Below, in pieces: positions 27,327 through 35,869 of a stretch of DNA of 64,000 nt (the stretch's first letter is position 1; each line of letters opens with the position of its first letter). Source of the DNA: Oceanicola sp. 502str15 (GTDB lineage Bacteria; Pseudomonadota; Alphaproteobacteria; Rhodobacterales; Rhodobacteraceae). The notes under the pieces were generated by a model, which searched no databases, was not told the DNA's origin, and saw nothing but the letters and a program-made list of their open reading frames with translations. Location of the stretch: assembly GCF_024105635.1 (NCBI RefSeq), contig NZ_WYDQ01000001.1, forward strand, positions 1 to 64,000, given 5' to 3'. A program made the position numbers and the translations under genes.

Positions 27327-28601
27327 TCACCGCATCAACCCCGGCAGCCCGGTGGAGAGGATCGGGAAGGCGCAGACCAGGATCAGCACCACCACCGGCG
27401 GGATCAGCCAGGGCAGGATGGCGAAGGCCAGTTTCTGGAACGGGATGTTGCCCACCTGCGCCACGATGAACAGCGCCATGCCCATCGGCGGCGTCAGGAT
27501 CGAGATCATCAGGTTCAGCACGATGATGATGCCGAAGTGCACCGGGTCGATCCCGTATCCAAGCGCGATCGGCACCAGGATCGGCACCACGATCAGCAGG
27601 ATCACGAGGCTCTCGATGAAGGCCCCGAGCACGAAGATCATCACGTTCACCGCGATCAAAAAGCTCACCGGCCCGTCGGTCAGCCCGAGGAAGAGCGCCG
27701 CGATCTGCTGCGGGGCCTGCTCGCGGGCCAGCACGTAGCCCATCAGGCTCACCCCGGCGATGATCGTGCCGATGGCGGCCGAGGTGGCGGCGGTGGAATA
27801 GAGCGCGTCCCACAGGCGGCGGAAGGTGAGTTCGCGGTAGAAGATCAGGTCGATGGCAATGGCATAGGCCACCGTCACCGCAGCCGCCTCGGTGGGCGAG
27901 AAATAGCCCGAGAAGATGCCGCCGATGATGACGGCAGGGGTCATCAGGGCCGGGAGCGAGTGCAGAAAGCGCCGGCCGATCTCACCGGCCGTCTGGCGCG
28001 GGTCCACCGGGTAGCCGCGCTTGCCGGCATAGATCCAGACCATCACCATCAGGGCAAAGGCGCAGAGCACGCCGGGCACCACGCCGCCCAGAAACAGCGC
28101 CCCGATCGAGGTGCCCGAGATCACCCCGTAGAGCACCATGGTGATCGAGGGCGGCACCAGCGGGCCGATCATCGAGGAGGCGGCGGTGATGGCACCGGCG
28201 AATTCCTCGTCGTAGCCGGCCTCCCGCATGGCGTCGATCTCCATCTTCCCCAAGCCGCCCGCATCGGCCATGGCCGAGCCGGACATGCCGGAAAAGAACA
28301 GCGATGCCAGCACGTTAACGTGCCCCAGCCCGCCCCGGATATGGCCCACCAGCGCGCGGGCAAAGCCAAAGAGGTGGTTCGAGATGCCCGCCGAGTTCAG
28401 GATCGAGGCCGCCAGCAGAAACAGCGGCACCGCCAGCAGCGGAAAGCTGTTCAGCCCGTCGGCCATGCGCTGCACCGCGAAGGAAAGCCCCATGCCGGTG
28501 TAGTGGAAATAGGCCATCGCCACGAGAATCATCGCCACGCCGATCGGCACCCCGATCAGCACCATCATCAGCCATCCGAAGGCCACCAGAAAGAGCGTCA
28601 A
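27327..28601 (-). CDS. dctM: TRAP transporter large permease (DctM-type)
   Basis: A 424-residue membrane protein with about a dozen hydrophobic segments. It forms the ion-coupled channel of a tripartite ATP-independent periplasmic importer. Family blocks include PLFLLAASILNSAGIS, MSGSAMADAGGLGKMEIDAM and GPLVPPSITMVLYGV. The start is a TTG overlapping the DctQ stop (TTGA), translationally coupled. Substrate cannot be told from this subunit; see the nearby aldolase gene. Confidence 0.93.
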   Translation of the reverse strand: MTLFLVAFGWLMMVLIGVPIGVAMILVAMAYFHYTGMGLSFAVQRMADGLNSFPLLAVPLFLLAASILNSAGISNHLFGFARALVGHIRGGLGHVNVLASLFFSGMSGSAMADAGGLGKMEIDAMREAGYDEEFAGAITAASSMIGPLVPPSITMVLYGVISGTSIGALFLGGVVPGVLCAFALMVMVWIYAGKRGYPVDPRQTAGEIGRRFLHSLPALMTPAVIIGGIFSGYFSPTEAAAVTVAYAIAIDLIFYRELTFRRLWDALYSTAATSAAIGTIIAGVSLMGYVLAREQAPQQIAALFLGLTDGPVSFLIAVNVMIFVLGAFIESLVILLIVVPILVPIALGYGIDPVHFGIIIVLNLMISILTPPMGMALFIVAQVGNIPFQKLAFAILPWLIPPVVVLILVCAFPILSTGLPGLMR

Positions 28602-29074
28602 AGCACCACCCCGTCACCGTCGCGCCCGGCCTTGCCGAGCAGCCGCGCCCCAATCCGCCAGACCACGAGGATCATGCCGAGGAAGGCGGCCAGGTACATT
28701 GCCCCATCCGGGGCGGGCAGGGTGACGGAGGCGTTGCGCCAGGTGCGCTCCACCGTCTTCCAGCCGATCCACACGAGGTGGCAGGCGACCCCGAAGTAGA
28801 CGAGGTCGATCGCCGTGAACAGGATCATCCGTCCGCGCTCCTTCAACAGCCCGCCGAGCAGGTCCATCCGCAGCTGAGCATTGGTCCGCTCCGCCTCTCC
28901 GATCCCGATGAACACCATCCACACCCAGAGCCAGCGGGCCAGCTCCTCGGTCCAGACCGGCCCCGTGAACAACGGGGTCCGGCCCAGAATCTGGATCAGG
29001 ATCACCACGATCAGCCCGCAGAAGATCAGCGTCGAAAAGACGCCTTCGGGCGAATAGCGGGCACGGCGGCGCAT
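28598..29074 (-). CDS. dctQ: TRAP transporter small permease (DctQ-type)
   Basis: A 158-residue four-helix membrane protein that pairs with DctM. The DctQ pattern is seen in FTGPVWTEELARWLWVWMVFIGIGEAERTNAQLRMDLL and the hydrophobic helices on either side. The ATG at 29074 lies 11 bases after the DctP stop, and the stop overlaps the DctM start. Confidence 0.92.
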   Translation of the reverse strand: MRRRARYSPEGVFSTLIFCGLIVVILIQILGRTPLFTGPVWTEELARWLWVWMVFIGIGEAERTNAQLRMDLLGGLLKERGRMILFTAIDLVYFGVACHLVWIGWKTVERTWRNASVTLPAPDGAMYLAAFLGMILVVWRIGARLLGKAGRDGDGVVL

Positions 29075-29085
29075 CGCTCTGCGGC

Positions 29086-30045
29086 TCAGTTGCCCTGAAC
29101 CCGGGCAATGGCGCCCTCACCGAACTCCTTCTCGAGCTCGCTGTAATAGCCCTTCATCGCGGCGCGGAAGGGGGCGAGGTCGGGCTTGGTCACGGTCAGC
29201 CCGGCGGCCTCGAACTTCTCCACCAGCGCGGCCTCGGCCTCCACGTTGGCCGCGTCGTTCACATCGCCGCCCGCAAGCGCCGCCTCCTCGACCCAGGCCT
29301 TCTCCTGGTCCGAAAGGCTGTCCCAGGTCTGCATCGAGATCTGGATCGCCTGGCTGGCCACGAAGTGGTTGGTCATCGCGATCGACGACTGCACCTCGTA
29401 AAACTTCATGTCCTCGATGGTGGGCAGCGGGTTTTCCTGCGCGTCCACCTGGTTGGTCTGAAGCGCGAGGTAGACCTCGGTAAAGGCCACCGGCGCGGGG
29501 GTGGCGCCCACCGCCTCGGCATAGGCGATCAGGAAGGGCACGCCCGGGGTGCGCATCCGCAGGCCCTTGAGGTCTTCCATGCTTTCGATCGGCTTGTTGG
29601 CCGAGGTCTGCCGGGTGCCGTAGTACCACAGGTCCACCACCTTCACGCCCTCGGCCTCGAACTTCTGCTCCATCTCCTGGCCCCACGGCCCGGCGACGAT
29701 GCGTTCGAGATCGGCGAAATCCTCCACCACGTAGGGGGCGCCGATCAGGGTCAGCTCGGGGATCACGTAGGACATGTCGGGATAGCCGGTCGCGGCCATG
29801 TCGAGCTCGCCGGCCTGCAGCATCGCCACCATGGCCTTGAAGTCGCCGAGCTGGGCGTTGGGAAAGAGCGTCACCGTCAGCTCCCCGCCCGAGATTTCCT
29901 CGAGCTTGGTCTTGAAGGCGTCCATCCCCTTGTAGAGGTTCGAGGTCTCGTTGTTCTGGGTGCCGAAGGTCAGCTCGCGGGCCTCTGCGGTGCCCGAGAG
30001 CAGCGCCAAGGCGGCGGCCCCGGCGAACAGGTGTTTCATCAGCAT
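29086..30045 (-). CDS. dctP: TRAP transporter periplasmic solute-binding protein (DctP-type)
   Basis: A 319-residue secreted binding protein. The signal peptide is MLMKHLFAGAAALALLSGTAEA, with cleavage likely after residue 22. The DctP core shows LKGLRMRTPGVPFLIAYAEAVGA with the conserved carboxylate-binding arginine (LRMRTPG), then VAFTEVYLALQTNQVDAQENP. A ribosome site GGAGGA precedes the ATG. It is the first gene of the PQM operon, immediately downstream of a GntR regulator on the same strand. An organic acid, perhaps a sugar acid or sialic acid, is the expected ligand. Confidence 0.93.
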   Translation of the reverse strand: MLMKHLFAGAAALALLSGTAEARELTFGTQNNETSNLYKGMDAFKTKLEEISGGELTVTLFPNAQLGDFKAMVAMLQAGELDMAATGYPDMSYVIPELTLIGAPYVVEDFADLERIVAGPWGQEMEQKFEAEGVKVVDLWYYGTRQTSANKPIESMEDLKGLRMRTPGVPFLIAYAEAVGATPAPVAFTEVYLALQTNQVDAQENPLPTIEDMKFYEVQSSIAMTNHFVASQAIQISMQTWDSLSDQEKAWVEEAALAGGDVNDAANVEAEAALVEKFEAAGLTVTKPDLAPFRAAMKGYYSELEKEFGEGAIARVQGN

Positions 30046-30075
30046 TTTGGTAGTCCTCCCTGGGTGTCTTTCGTA

Positions 30076-30798
30076 TCAGTCCGGCGGATTGGCCGGTTTC
30101 GGATCGGCAAGGCGCGAGCGCCATGACCGGTAGAGATGCTTTTCCATCACCTCGGTGGCAGCCGCCGGATCGCCGGCCAGAACCGCCTCGTAGATGCCCC
30201 GATGCTCCTCGTAGACCACGCGGTCATGGGCGCTGCGGTCGGTCTCGGGCGGGCGCGCGGCGAGCATCTCCGACAGGAACATGTCGTGCAGCGTCAGCAT
30301 CACCGGGTTGCCGATCCCGGCCACGATGGCGCGATGAAAGGCAATGTCGGTGGCGGCAAAATCGGGGGTGCCGATGGCGCCGAAGTTCGCCTCCAGCGCG
30401 GCGCGGATCTTGGCCGCCTGCAACGGGTCGGCGCGGGTGGCCGCCTCGCGCACGGCGCCGGTCTCGATGAAGTTGCGCATCTGCTCGATATGGGCGCCGC
30501 TCTCGTCGTCACCGAGGATCTCGCGGATCATCCCGCCCGCGCCCTGTAGCACCGCCAGCAGCGAGGGCAGGGTGGCCCGTGGCCGCCGCCCGCCGCCGCC
30601 CGAAATGTAGCCGCGCATCTGCATCAGCGCGAGCGCCTCCCGCACGGTGGGGCGCGAGGTTTCGAACCGGCTGCACAGGCTGCGCTCGGTGGGCAGGGGG
30701 GAATCGGCGGCAATCACGCCGGCCCGGATCTCTCCGATCAGCGTCTGCGCAATCATCTGCGGCGCCTGCCTGTCGTCCGATGATCCAGCGGCCAGCAC
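30076..30798 (-). CDS. GntR/FCD family transcriptional regulator
   Basis: A 240-residue regulator. The N-terminal winged helix-turn-helix reads LIGEIRAGVIAADSPLPTERSLCSRFETSRPTVREALALMQMRGYI, and an all-helical FCD ligand domain follows with DIAFHRAIVAGIGNPV and the metal/ligand histidines near EMLEKHLYRS. The GTG at 30798 has GGAGGG upstream; other starts further out lack one. It is divergent from the aldolase gene, with a TGGTAATACCA palindrome between them, and upstream of dctPQM. It probably represses both until an inducer, likely the transported acid, binds. Confidence 0.88.
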   Translation of the reverse strand: MLAAGSSDDRQAPQMIAQTLIGEIRAGVIAADSPLPTERSLCSRFETSRPTVREALALMQMRGYISGGGGRRPRATLPSLLAVLQGAGGMIREILGDDESGAHIEQMRNFIETGAVREAATRADPLQAAKIRAALEANFGAIGTPDFAATDIAFHRAIVAGIGNPVMLTLHDMFLSEMLAARPPETDRSAHDRVVYEEHRGIYEAVLAGDPAAATEVMEKHLYRSWRSRLADPKPANPPD

Positions 30799-30842
30799 GC
30801 GGCCCTCCCTCGATGGTGTCGGTTTCCTAATCGTCTCGGGTT

Positions 30843-30853
30843 TGGTAATACCA
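30843..30853. promoter_or_regulatory. TGGT-N3-ACCA operator, likely for the GntR regulator
   Basis: A perfect palindrome TGGTAATACCA in the divergent region matches the TGGTnnnACCA type of FadR/FCD-class operators. A second inverted repeat, CAAACC (30868-30873) with GGTTTG (30880-30885), follows. Confidence 0.6.
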
Positions 30854-30918
30854 GATTCGATTCTTGTCAAACCACTGACGGTTTGGCAGGAAAGGGGCAG
30901 GAGCCGTTGGAGGGCAGA

Positions 30919-31815
30919 ATGACAAAATCGCTTGGGGGAATGTACGCCGCGCTGATGACCGCGATGGATGAGGACGGCGGCTTTTCGCCCGAACGGCAGC
31001 GCGGGCTCGATGCCTGCGTGCTGGGGCAGGGGCTCGCCGGGCTCTACGTGGCGGGCAGTTCCGGCGAGAGCGGGCTGATGGAAAGCGCCGAGCTGGCCGC
31101 GCTGCTGGCCGTGGTGGCCGAAGACGCCCGCGCGTCCGGCGCCACGCTCATCGCCCATGTCGGCCAGCCCGCGCTGGAGCCGACCCTGCGGCTGGCGCGC
31201 GAGGCCGAGCGGCTCGGCTACCATGCCATCTCCGCCCTGCCGCCCCACGCCTACCCGTTTTCCGACGCCGAGATCCTCGCGTTCTACAAGGCGCTCGCCG
31301 CCGCCACCTCCCTGCCGCTCATCGGCTACGAGATCCCGGTGCGCACCGGCCGCCCGCTGCCCACCGCCCTCCTGCTCGACATTCTCGACCTGCCGGGCGT
31401 GGCAGGGCTCAAGTTTTCCTCCTCCGACCTCTTCAAGTTCGGCGCCCTGCGCCGGGCGCGGCCCGACAAGACCTTCTATTTCGGCTCCGATGAAATCTGG
31501 GGCGGGGCGGCGCTGATCGGGGCCGATGGCGGCATCGGCACAACCTACAACCTCCTCGGCAAGCTCTACGTCGCGCTCGAAGCCGCGCTGGCGGAGTCAA
31601 ACGTCGCCAGGGCCCGCGCCCTGCAAGATATCTCCGCCCGCTTCGTCGAGGTGTTGCTCGATGTCGGCGTCATGCCGGGGATGAAGGCGGGCTTTGCCCA
31701 CATCGGGGTCGATGTCGGCCCCTCGCGGCGGCCCATGGCGCTGCGCGGCGCGGGGGCAGAGGCCAAGGTGGCGGCCTTCCTCAGCCAGCCCGAGGTTGCC
31801 GAATGGCTGCCCTGA
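30919..31815 (+). CDS. DapA/N-acetylneuraminate lyase family aldolase
   Basis: A 298-residue class I aldolase. The GSSGES loop (after LYVAG), the Schiff-base lysine in GLKFSSSDLFKF, the tyrosine-containing GYEIPVRTGRPL and the DGGIGTTYN segment resemble N-acetylneuraminate lyase more than dihydrodipicolinate synthase. A GGAGGG site supports the ATG at 30919; the longer frame lacks one. The reaction is probably retro-aldol cleavage of a 2-keto sugar acid such as sialic acid or a related compound. It is divergent from the GntR gene and dctPQM, which suggests import plus cleavage of the same substrate. Confidence 0.82.
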   Translation: MTKSLGGMYAALMTAMDEDGGFSPERQRGLDACVLGQGLAGLYVAGSSGESGLMESAELAALLAVVAEDARASGATLIAHVGQPALEPTLRLAREAERLGYHAISALPPHAYPFSDAEILAFYKALAAATSLPLIGYEIPVRTGRPLPTALLLDILDLPGVAGLKFSSSDLFKFGALRRARPDKTFYFGSDEIWGGAALIGADGGIGTTYNLLGKLYVALEAALAESNVARARALQDISARFVEVLLDVGVMPGMKAGFAHIGVDVGPSRRPMALRGAGAEAKVAAFLSQPEVAEWLP

Positions 31816-31857
31816 GGCCCGTCGCCTGACAGCGCCCGCCCGTCACGCCCTTATGCG

Positions 31858-33768
31858 TCACGCCCCCGCCGGGCGTGGCGCGCGCAGCGCCATCACGAGG
31901 GCACCAAGCAGCGCCAGCCCGGCCACCTCGGCCCCAAGGCTCACCGCCCCGCCCACCGGCCAGACCAGCGCCACCGTCTCCAGCGCCGCCACGGCAATGA
32001 ACCCGGCGCGGTGAACCGCCGTCAGCGGGCGGATCATCCATCCCGTCAGCGCCGTGCCCGCCGCGAAGGTGCCCGCAAAGGCCGCCACCGTCGCCAGCGC
32101 GATGTTCACCGGCGTCCCGATCAGCAGAAGCTCCGGCGCATAGACAAAGAGGAAGGGCGCGACCACCTTCACAAAGCCCAGCCGGATGCTCTCCATCGCC
32201 GTCTCGTTCGGCTCCGCCCCGGCAATCGAGGCCCCGGCATAGGCCGCCAGCGCGACTGGTGGCGTGATGGCCGAGAGCAGCCCGTAGTAGAAGATGAACA
32301 TATGCGCCGCGATCACCGGCAGGCCGAACTGCTCCAGCGCCGGGGCAATCAGGATCGCCAGCAGCAGGTACGCCGCCGAGGTCGGCATCCCGAGGCCCAG
32401 CACGAAGCTCGCCACCATGGTCAGCAGCAGCGTCAGCAGCAGCGACCCCGCGCCCGCGGTCAGGATCAGCGACGAGAGCTTCAGCGCCATGCCGGTCAGG
32501 GTAAGCACCCCGATCAGCATGCCCGCAATGCCCACGGCGGCGACGATCGGCAGCACGTTGCGCACCGTCTCCATCATCACCTTCAGCAGGCCCACCGGGC
32601 CGATCCGGGTTTCCCGGGTGAAGACAGAAACCACCAGCGTCGTGCCGAGGCACAGCACCGCCGCCGCCGAGGGCGTGTAGCCCATGGCGAGGAACACCAC
32701 GAGCCCGACCAGCGGAATCAGCAGGTGCCCGCGCTTCAGCAGCACGTCCTTCAGCGCCGGGATCTCGCTCGGATCGGCGCGCCCGAGGTCGAATTTCCCG
32801 GCCTCCTCGCGCACGCCCACCAGCAGGGCGAAAACATAGAGCAGCGCCGGGATCAGCGCGGCGGCGGCGATGGTGGCATAGGGCGTCTGGGTGATCTCGG
32901 CCATGAGGAAGGCCGCGGCGCCCATGACGGGGGGCATGATCTGCCCCGCCGAGGAGGCCGCCGCCTCGATCGCCCCCGCCACCTTGGGCCGGTAGCCGGT
33001 GCGCTTCATCAGCGGAATGGTGAAGGTGCCGGTGGTCACAACGCCCGCCACCGCCGAGCCGTTGATCGAGGAGAACATGGTGGAGGACACCACCGCCGTC
33101 AGCGCCGGCCCGCCCTGCACGCGGCCGGTGGCGGCATGGGCGAGGTCCACGAAGACCTGCCCCAACCCGGTCTTCAGCAGCAGCGTGCCGAGCAGCGAGA
33201 ACAGCAGGATATACTGCACCGCCACCCCCATCGGCAGGCCGAACAGCCCCTCGGTGCGCAGGAAGAGGTTGGAGGTCACGCGGGAGAGCGAATAGCCGTT
33301 GTGCCCATAGGTGCCGGGGATCAGGTCGCCGAAGAAGGCATATCCCAGCGCCACCACGCCGAGGCCAACCATCACCCAGCCGATCAGGTAGCGCGCCAGC
33401 ACCAGCACGGCGGCGGTGCAGATCACGAACAGCCCCACGTCGATGTCGCTGGCAATCCCGCCCGAGCGGACGATCGACAGGTAGTTCACCCACAGGTAGG
33501 GCCCGGGCACCAGCACCGCCGCGGCCAGCGCGTAGACCACCGGGCGCAACCATGCCGCCCGCTGCGCCGCCACCACGATCAGCCCGGCCGAGACCATCAG
33601 CGAAAAGAAGGTCGAGCGCAGCACCAGCGCCGTGATGTCGCCAAACCACGCCGACCAGACGCAGAGCGCGGTCACGAGCGCCGACAGCACCGCAAGGGCG
33701 GCGGTGGCGGCAAGGCGTTCCCAGCGGGGCAGGGCGGTGCCGGGGAGAATATCTGTCAATGAGGTCAT
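31858..33768 (-). CDS. TRAP transporter permease, fused 4TM/12TM (TAXI type)
   Basis: A 636-residue integral membrane protein fusing the small and large TRAP permease domains, typical of TAXI-TRAP systems. Hydrophobic segments run throughout. The large domain shows SSTMFSSINGSAVAGVVTTGTFTIPLMKRTGY, SAGQIMPPVMGAAAFLMAE and SFVLGLGMPTSAAYLLLAILIAP. The ATG at 33768 (MTSLTDILPG) was preferred over one at 33822. The binding protein gene lies upstream, 60 bases away on the same strand. Substrates of most TAXI systems are unknown, and glutamate or dicarboxylates are examples in the family. Confidence 0.92.
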   Translation of the reverse strand: MTSLTDILPGTALPRWERLAATAALAVLSALVTALCVWSAWFGDITALVLRSTFFSLMVSAGLIVVAAQRAAWLRPVVYALAAAVLVPGPYLWVNYLSIVRSGGIASDIDVGLFVICTAAVLVLARYLIGWVMVGLGVVALGYAFFGDLIPGTYGHNGYSLSRVTSNLFLRTEGLFGLPMGVAVQYILLFSLLGTLLLKTGLGQVFVDLAHAATGRVQGGPALTAVVSSTMFSSINGSAVAGVVTTGTFTIPLMKRTGYRPKVAGAIEAAASSAGQIMPPVMGAAAFLMAEITQTPYATIAAAALIPALLYVFALLVGVREEAGKFDLGRADPSEIPALKDVLLKRGHLLIPLVGLVVFLAMGYTPSAAAVLCLGTTLVVSVFTRETRIGPVGLLKVMMETVRNVLPIVAAVGIAGMLIGVLTLTGMALKLSSLILTAGAGSLLLTLLLTMVASFVLGLGMPTSAAYLLLAILIAPALEQFGLPVIAAHMFIFYYGLLSAITPPVALAAYAGASIAGAEPNETAMESIRLGFVKVVAPFLFVYAPELLLIGTPVNIALATVAAFAGTFAAGTALTGWMIRPLTAVHRAGFIAVAALETVALVWPVGGAVSLGAEVAGLALLGALVMALRAPRPAGA

Positions 33769-33828
33769 CTGTGATCCATCCGCCGCGCGGGCGGGTTGGG
33801 CGGGGCCTTTCAGCCCCGCCATCGGGGC

Positions 33829-34752
33829 TTACTGCCCGTCGAAATAGGCCTGCGAGCCCGGATGCAGATCAATCGGCGTGGCCGTGGCCCGCTCCTTGGT
33901 GATCTTCTTGGCCGCCGGGTGCACCGCGCCCAGCTCTTCGAGGTTGTCGAACAGCGTGGCGGTGATGCTCTGGATCAGCGCCGGGTCGGCGTCTGCGGCG
34001 GCAAACAGGATCGCCGGATCGCCCACCGCCACCACGGCGGCGTCTTCGCCCTCGTAGGTGCCGCCCGGAATCTCGACCACCTCGTAGAACGGGAATTCCT
34101 CGATCAGCCCGCTCACGTCATCGGCCACCACCGGCACCAGCTTCACGTCTTCGGTGGTGAACAGCTCGATGAAGGCCGAGGCCGGGGTGCCGGCCAGAAT
34201 GATCGAGCCGTCGAGCTGCCCGTTTTTGATCGCGCCGGTCGCCTCGCCATAGCTCAGAAAGCTGACGTTGCCGATGTTGAACGCATCTTCCGCCGTCAGC
34301 AGCCGCTCGGCGAAGACCGAGGAGTTGGAGCCCGGAGGGCCGACCGAGATCTTCAGATCGGCCAGATCCTTCACGCCGGCGGCGCCGCTCGCCTCGGTCG
34401 CCGCAATCTGCAGCACCGCGGGGTAGAGATAGGCGATCGCCGCCACGTTCTGCGCGTCGCCGTCAAAGGCTCCGGTCCCGTTCTTCGCCTCGTAGAGCGT
34501 CGAGGCCGACGAGAAGCCAATGGTCATCTCGCCGCCCGAAACCCGGCGGATGTTCTCGATCGAGGCGCCGGTCACCTCGGCATTGGCGCTCACGCCGTCG
34601 AGCTTGCGGGTCAGCAGGTCCGCCATCCCCGCGCCCACGGCATAGAACACCCCGCCGGTGCCGCCGGTGCCGATTGATACCCGCTCCTGCGCCACCGCGC
34701 CAAAGGCGGTGGCTCCAAGGACTGCGGCTGCGAGGCCGATGTGCTTAATCAT
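33829..34752 (-). CDS. TAXI family TRAP solute-binding protein
   Basis: A 307-residue periplasmic binding protein with signal peptide MIKHIGLAAAVLGATAFGAVAQ. The TAXI opening RVSIGTGGTGGVFYAVGAGMADLL and the later SSNSSVFAERLL-like region (PPGSNSSVF) are characteristic. A GGGAGGG ribosome site precedes the ATG. It is the first gene of a two-gene operon with the fused permease. It is divergent from the SDR gene, with a TGTAT-N3-ATACA palindrome in the gap. Confidence 0.93.
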   Translation of the reverse strand: MIKHIGLAAAVLGATAFGAVAQERVSIGTGGTGGVFYAVGAGMADLLTRKLDGVSANAEVTGASIENIRRVSGGEMTIGFSSASTLYEAKNGTGAFDGDAQNVAAIAYLYPAVLQIAATEASGAAGVKDLADLKISVGPPGSNSSVFAERLLTAEDAFNIGNVSFLSYGEATGAIKNGQLDGSIILAGTPASAFIELFTTEDVKLVPVVADDVSGLIEEFPFYEVVEIPGGTYEGEDAAVVAVGDPAILFAAADADPALIQSITATLFDNLEELGAVHPAAKKITKERATATPIDLHPGSQAYFDGQ

Positions 34753-34850
34753 GATGACCCTCCCGTCATATGTTCTTTTTCGTCATGTTCCGCTGGGGGC
34801 CAACAGGCGAGCGGCCCCGGGCGTGCCATGCTAGATGATGCGCAGGCATA

Positions 34851-34863
34851 TGTATCCAATACA
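34851..34863. promoter_or_regulatory. TGTAT-N3-ATACA palindrome, possible GntR-type operator
   Basis: A perfect 13-bp inverted repeat in the 217-bp region between the divergent TAXI and SDR genes. The form resembles binding sites of GntR/FCD regulators, so both genes may be controlled together. Confidence 0.5.
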
Positions 34864-34969
34864 ATTTCCGCAACGCCCATTCAAAAAGGGGGCAGGGCGT
34901 GGGGCGCCGCCCTCTGGCCCCCGCGACCGCCCCGGCATAGGCTCCCGCCAAACCATGCCGGAGGCCCCC

Positions 34970-35743
34970 ATGACCAAGACCCACGCCAACACCCACGCCC
35001 TCGTCATCGGCGGCACCCAGGGCCTCGGCCGCGCCATCGCCGAGCAGCTCGTGGCCGAGGGCTGCACCAACCTCGTCATCGCCTCGCGCAACGTGCCCCG
35101 CGGCGAGGCCGTGGCCGCCGAGATCGGCGCCACCTTCCTGCCCGTCGACCTGCTCGACACCGAGGCCACCGTGGCGCTGGTCGAAAAGGCCGCCGCCCAT
35201 ATGGGCCGCCTCGACGCGCTGGTGAACTCCGCCGCGCTGACGGATCGCGGCACCGTGCTCGACACCTCCCCCGCGCTCTGGGACCGGCTGATGACCGCCA
35301 ACGCCCGCTCGCCCTACTTTGCCCTACAACGTTTCGCCCAGCTCGCCATCGAGGCGGGCCACCCGGCCTCGGTGGTCAACATCCTCTCCATCGTGGTGCA
35401 CGGCGGCCAGTCGTTCCTGTCGCCCTACGCGGCCTCCAAGGCGCTCATGGTCAATGTCACCAAGAACGCCGCCAGCACCCTCAGCCACAACCGCATCCGG
35501 GTGAACGGCATCAACTGCGGCTGGATGGATACGCCCGGCGAAGACGAGATCCAGCGCAAGTATCACGACGGCGGCGACGACTGGCTGGAGAAGGCCGAGG
35601 CAAAGACCCCCTTCGGGATGCTGGTCAAGACGCCCCACGTCGCCCATCTCGCCAGCTACCTCCTGAGCGAGAACGCCGGGGTGATGACCGGCGCGTGCAT
35701 CGACTTCGATCAGGTCGTGCCCGGCATGTATCCCGAAGCGTAG
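34970..35743 (+). CDS. Short-chain dehydrogenase/reductase (SDR)
   Basis: A 257-residue classical SDR. The cofactor motif GGTQGLGRAIAE is near the N-terminus, NSAAL follows, and the catalytic Ser-Tyr-Lys set is in SIVVHGGQSFLSPYAASKALM. A C-terminal VMTGACIDFDQVVPGMYPEA block is typical of sugar or polyol dehydrogenases. The ATG at 34970 follows GGAGG; an in-frame ATG at 34955 is less well placed. Its position divergent from the TAXI transporter hints at oxidation of the imported compound. Exact substrate unknown. Confidence 0.87.
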   Translation: MTKTHANTHALVIGGTQGLGRAIAEQLVAEGCTNLVIASRNVPRGEAVAAEIGATFLPVDLLDTEATVALVEKAAAHMGRLDALVNSAALTDRGTVLDTSPALWDRLMTANARSPYFALQRFAQLAIEAGHPASVVNILSIVVHGGQSFLSPYAASKALMVNVTKNAASTLSHNRIRVNGINCGWMDTPGEDEIQRKYHDGGDDWLEKAEAKTPFGMLVKTPHVAHLASYLLSENAGVMTGACIDFDQVVPGMYPEA

Positions 35744-35814
35744 GGCGGGACTTGTCCCGCCACCCCGGCTCCCGTCTCTTCAGCCAATAAGGCGCAGCCG
35801 AAAAGGCCCCCCTT
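35741..35814 (-). repeat. Dispersed composite repeat, copy 2
   Basis: On the minus strand this reads GGGGGGCCTTTTCGGCTGCG, continues GCCTTATTGGC, and ends at an 18-bp palindrome (35744-35761, GGCGGGAC/GTCCCGCC) followed by CTACG. It matches the order and sequence of the copy at 7790-7849. Confidence 0.75.
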
Positions 35815-35869
35815 GCGTCCAATGCTTGCCGATGTCAGGCTTTTTGCAAAACTCACATCGGATACCTCC

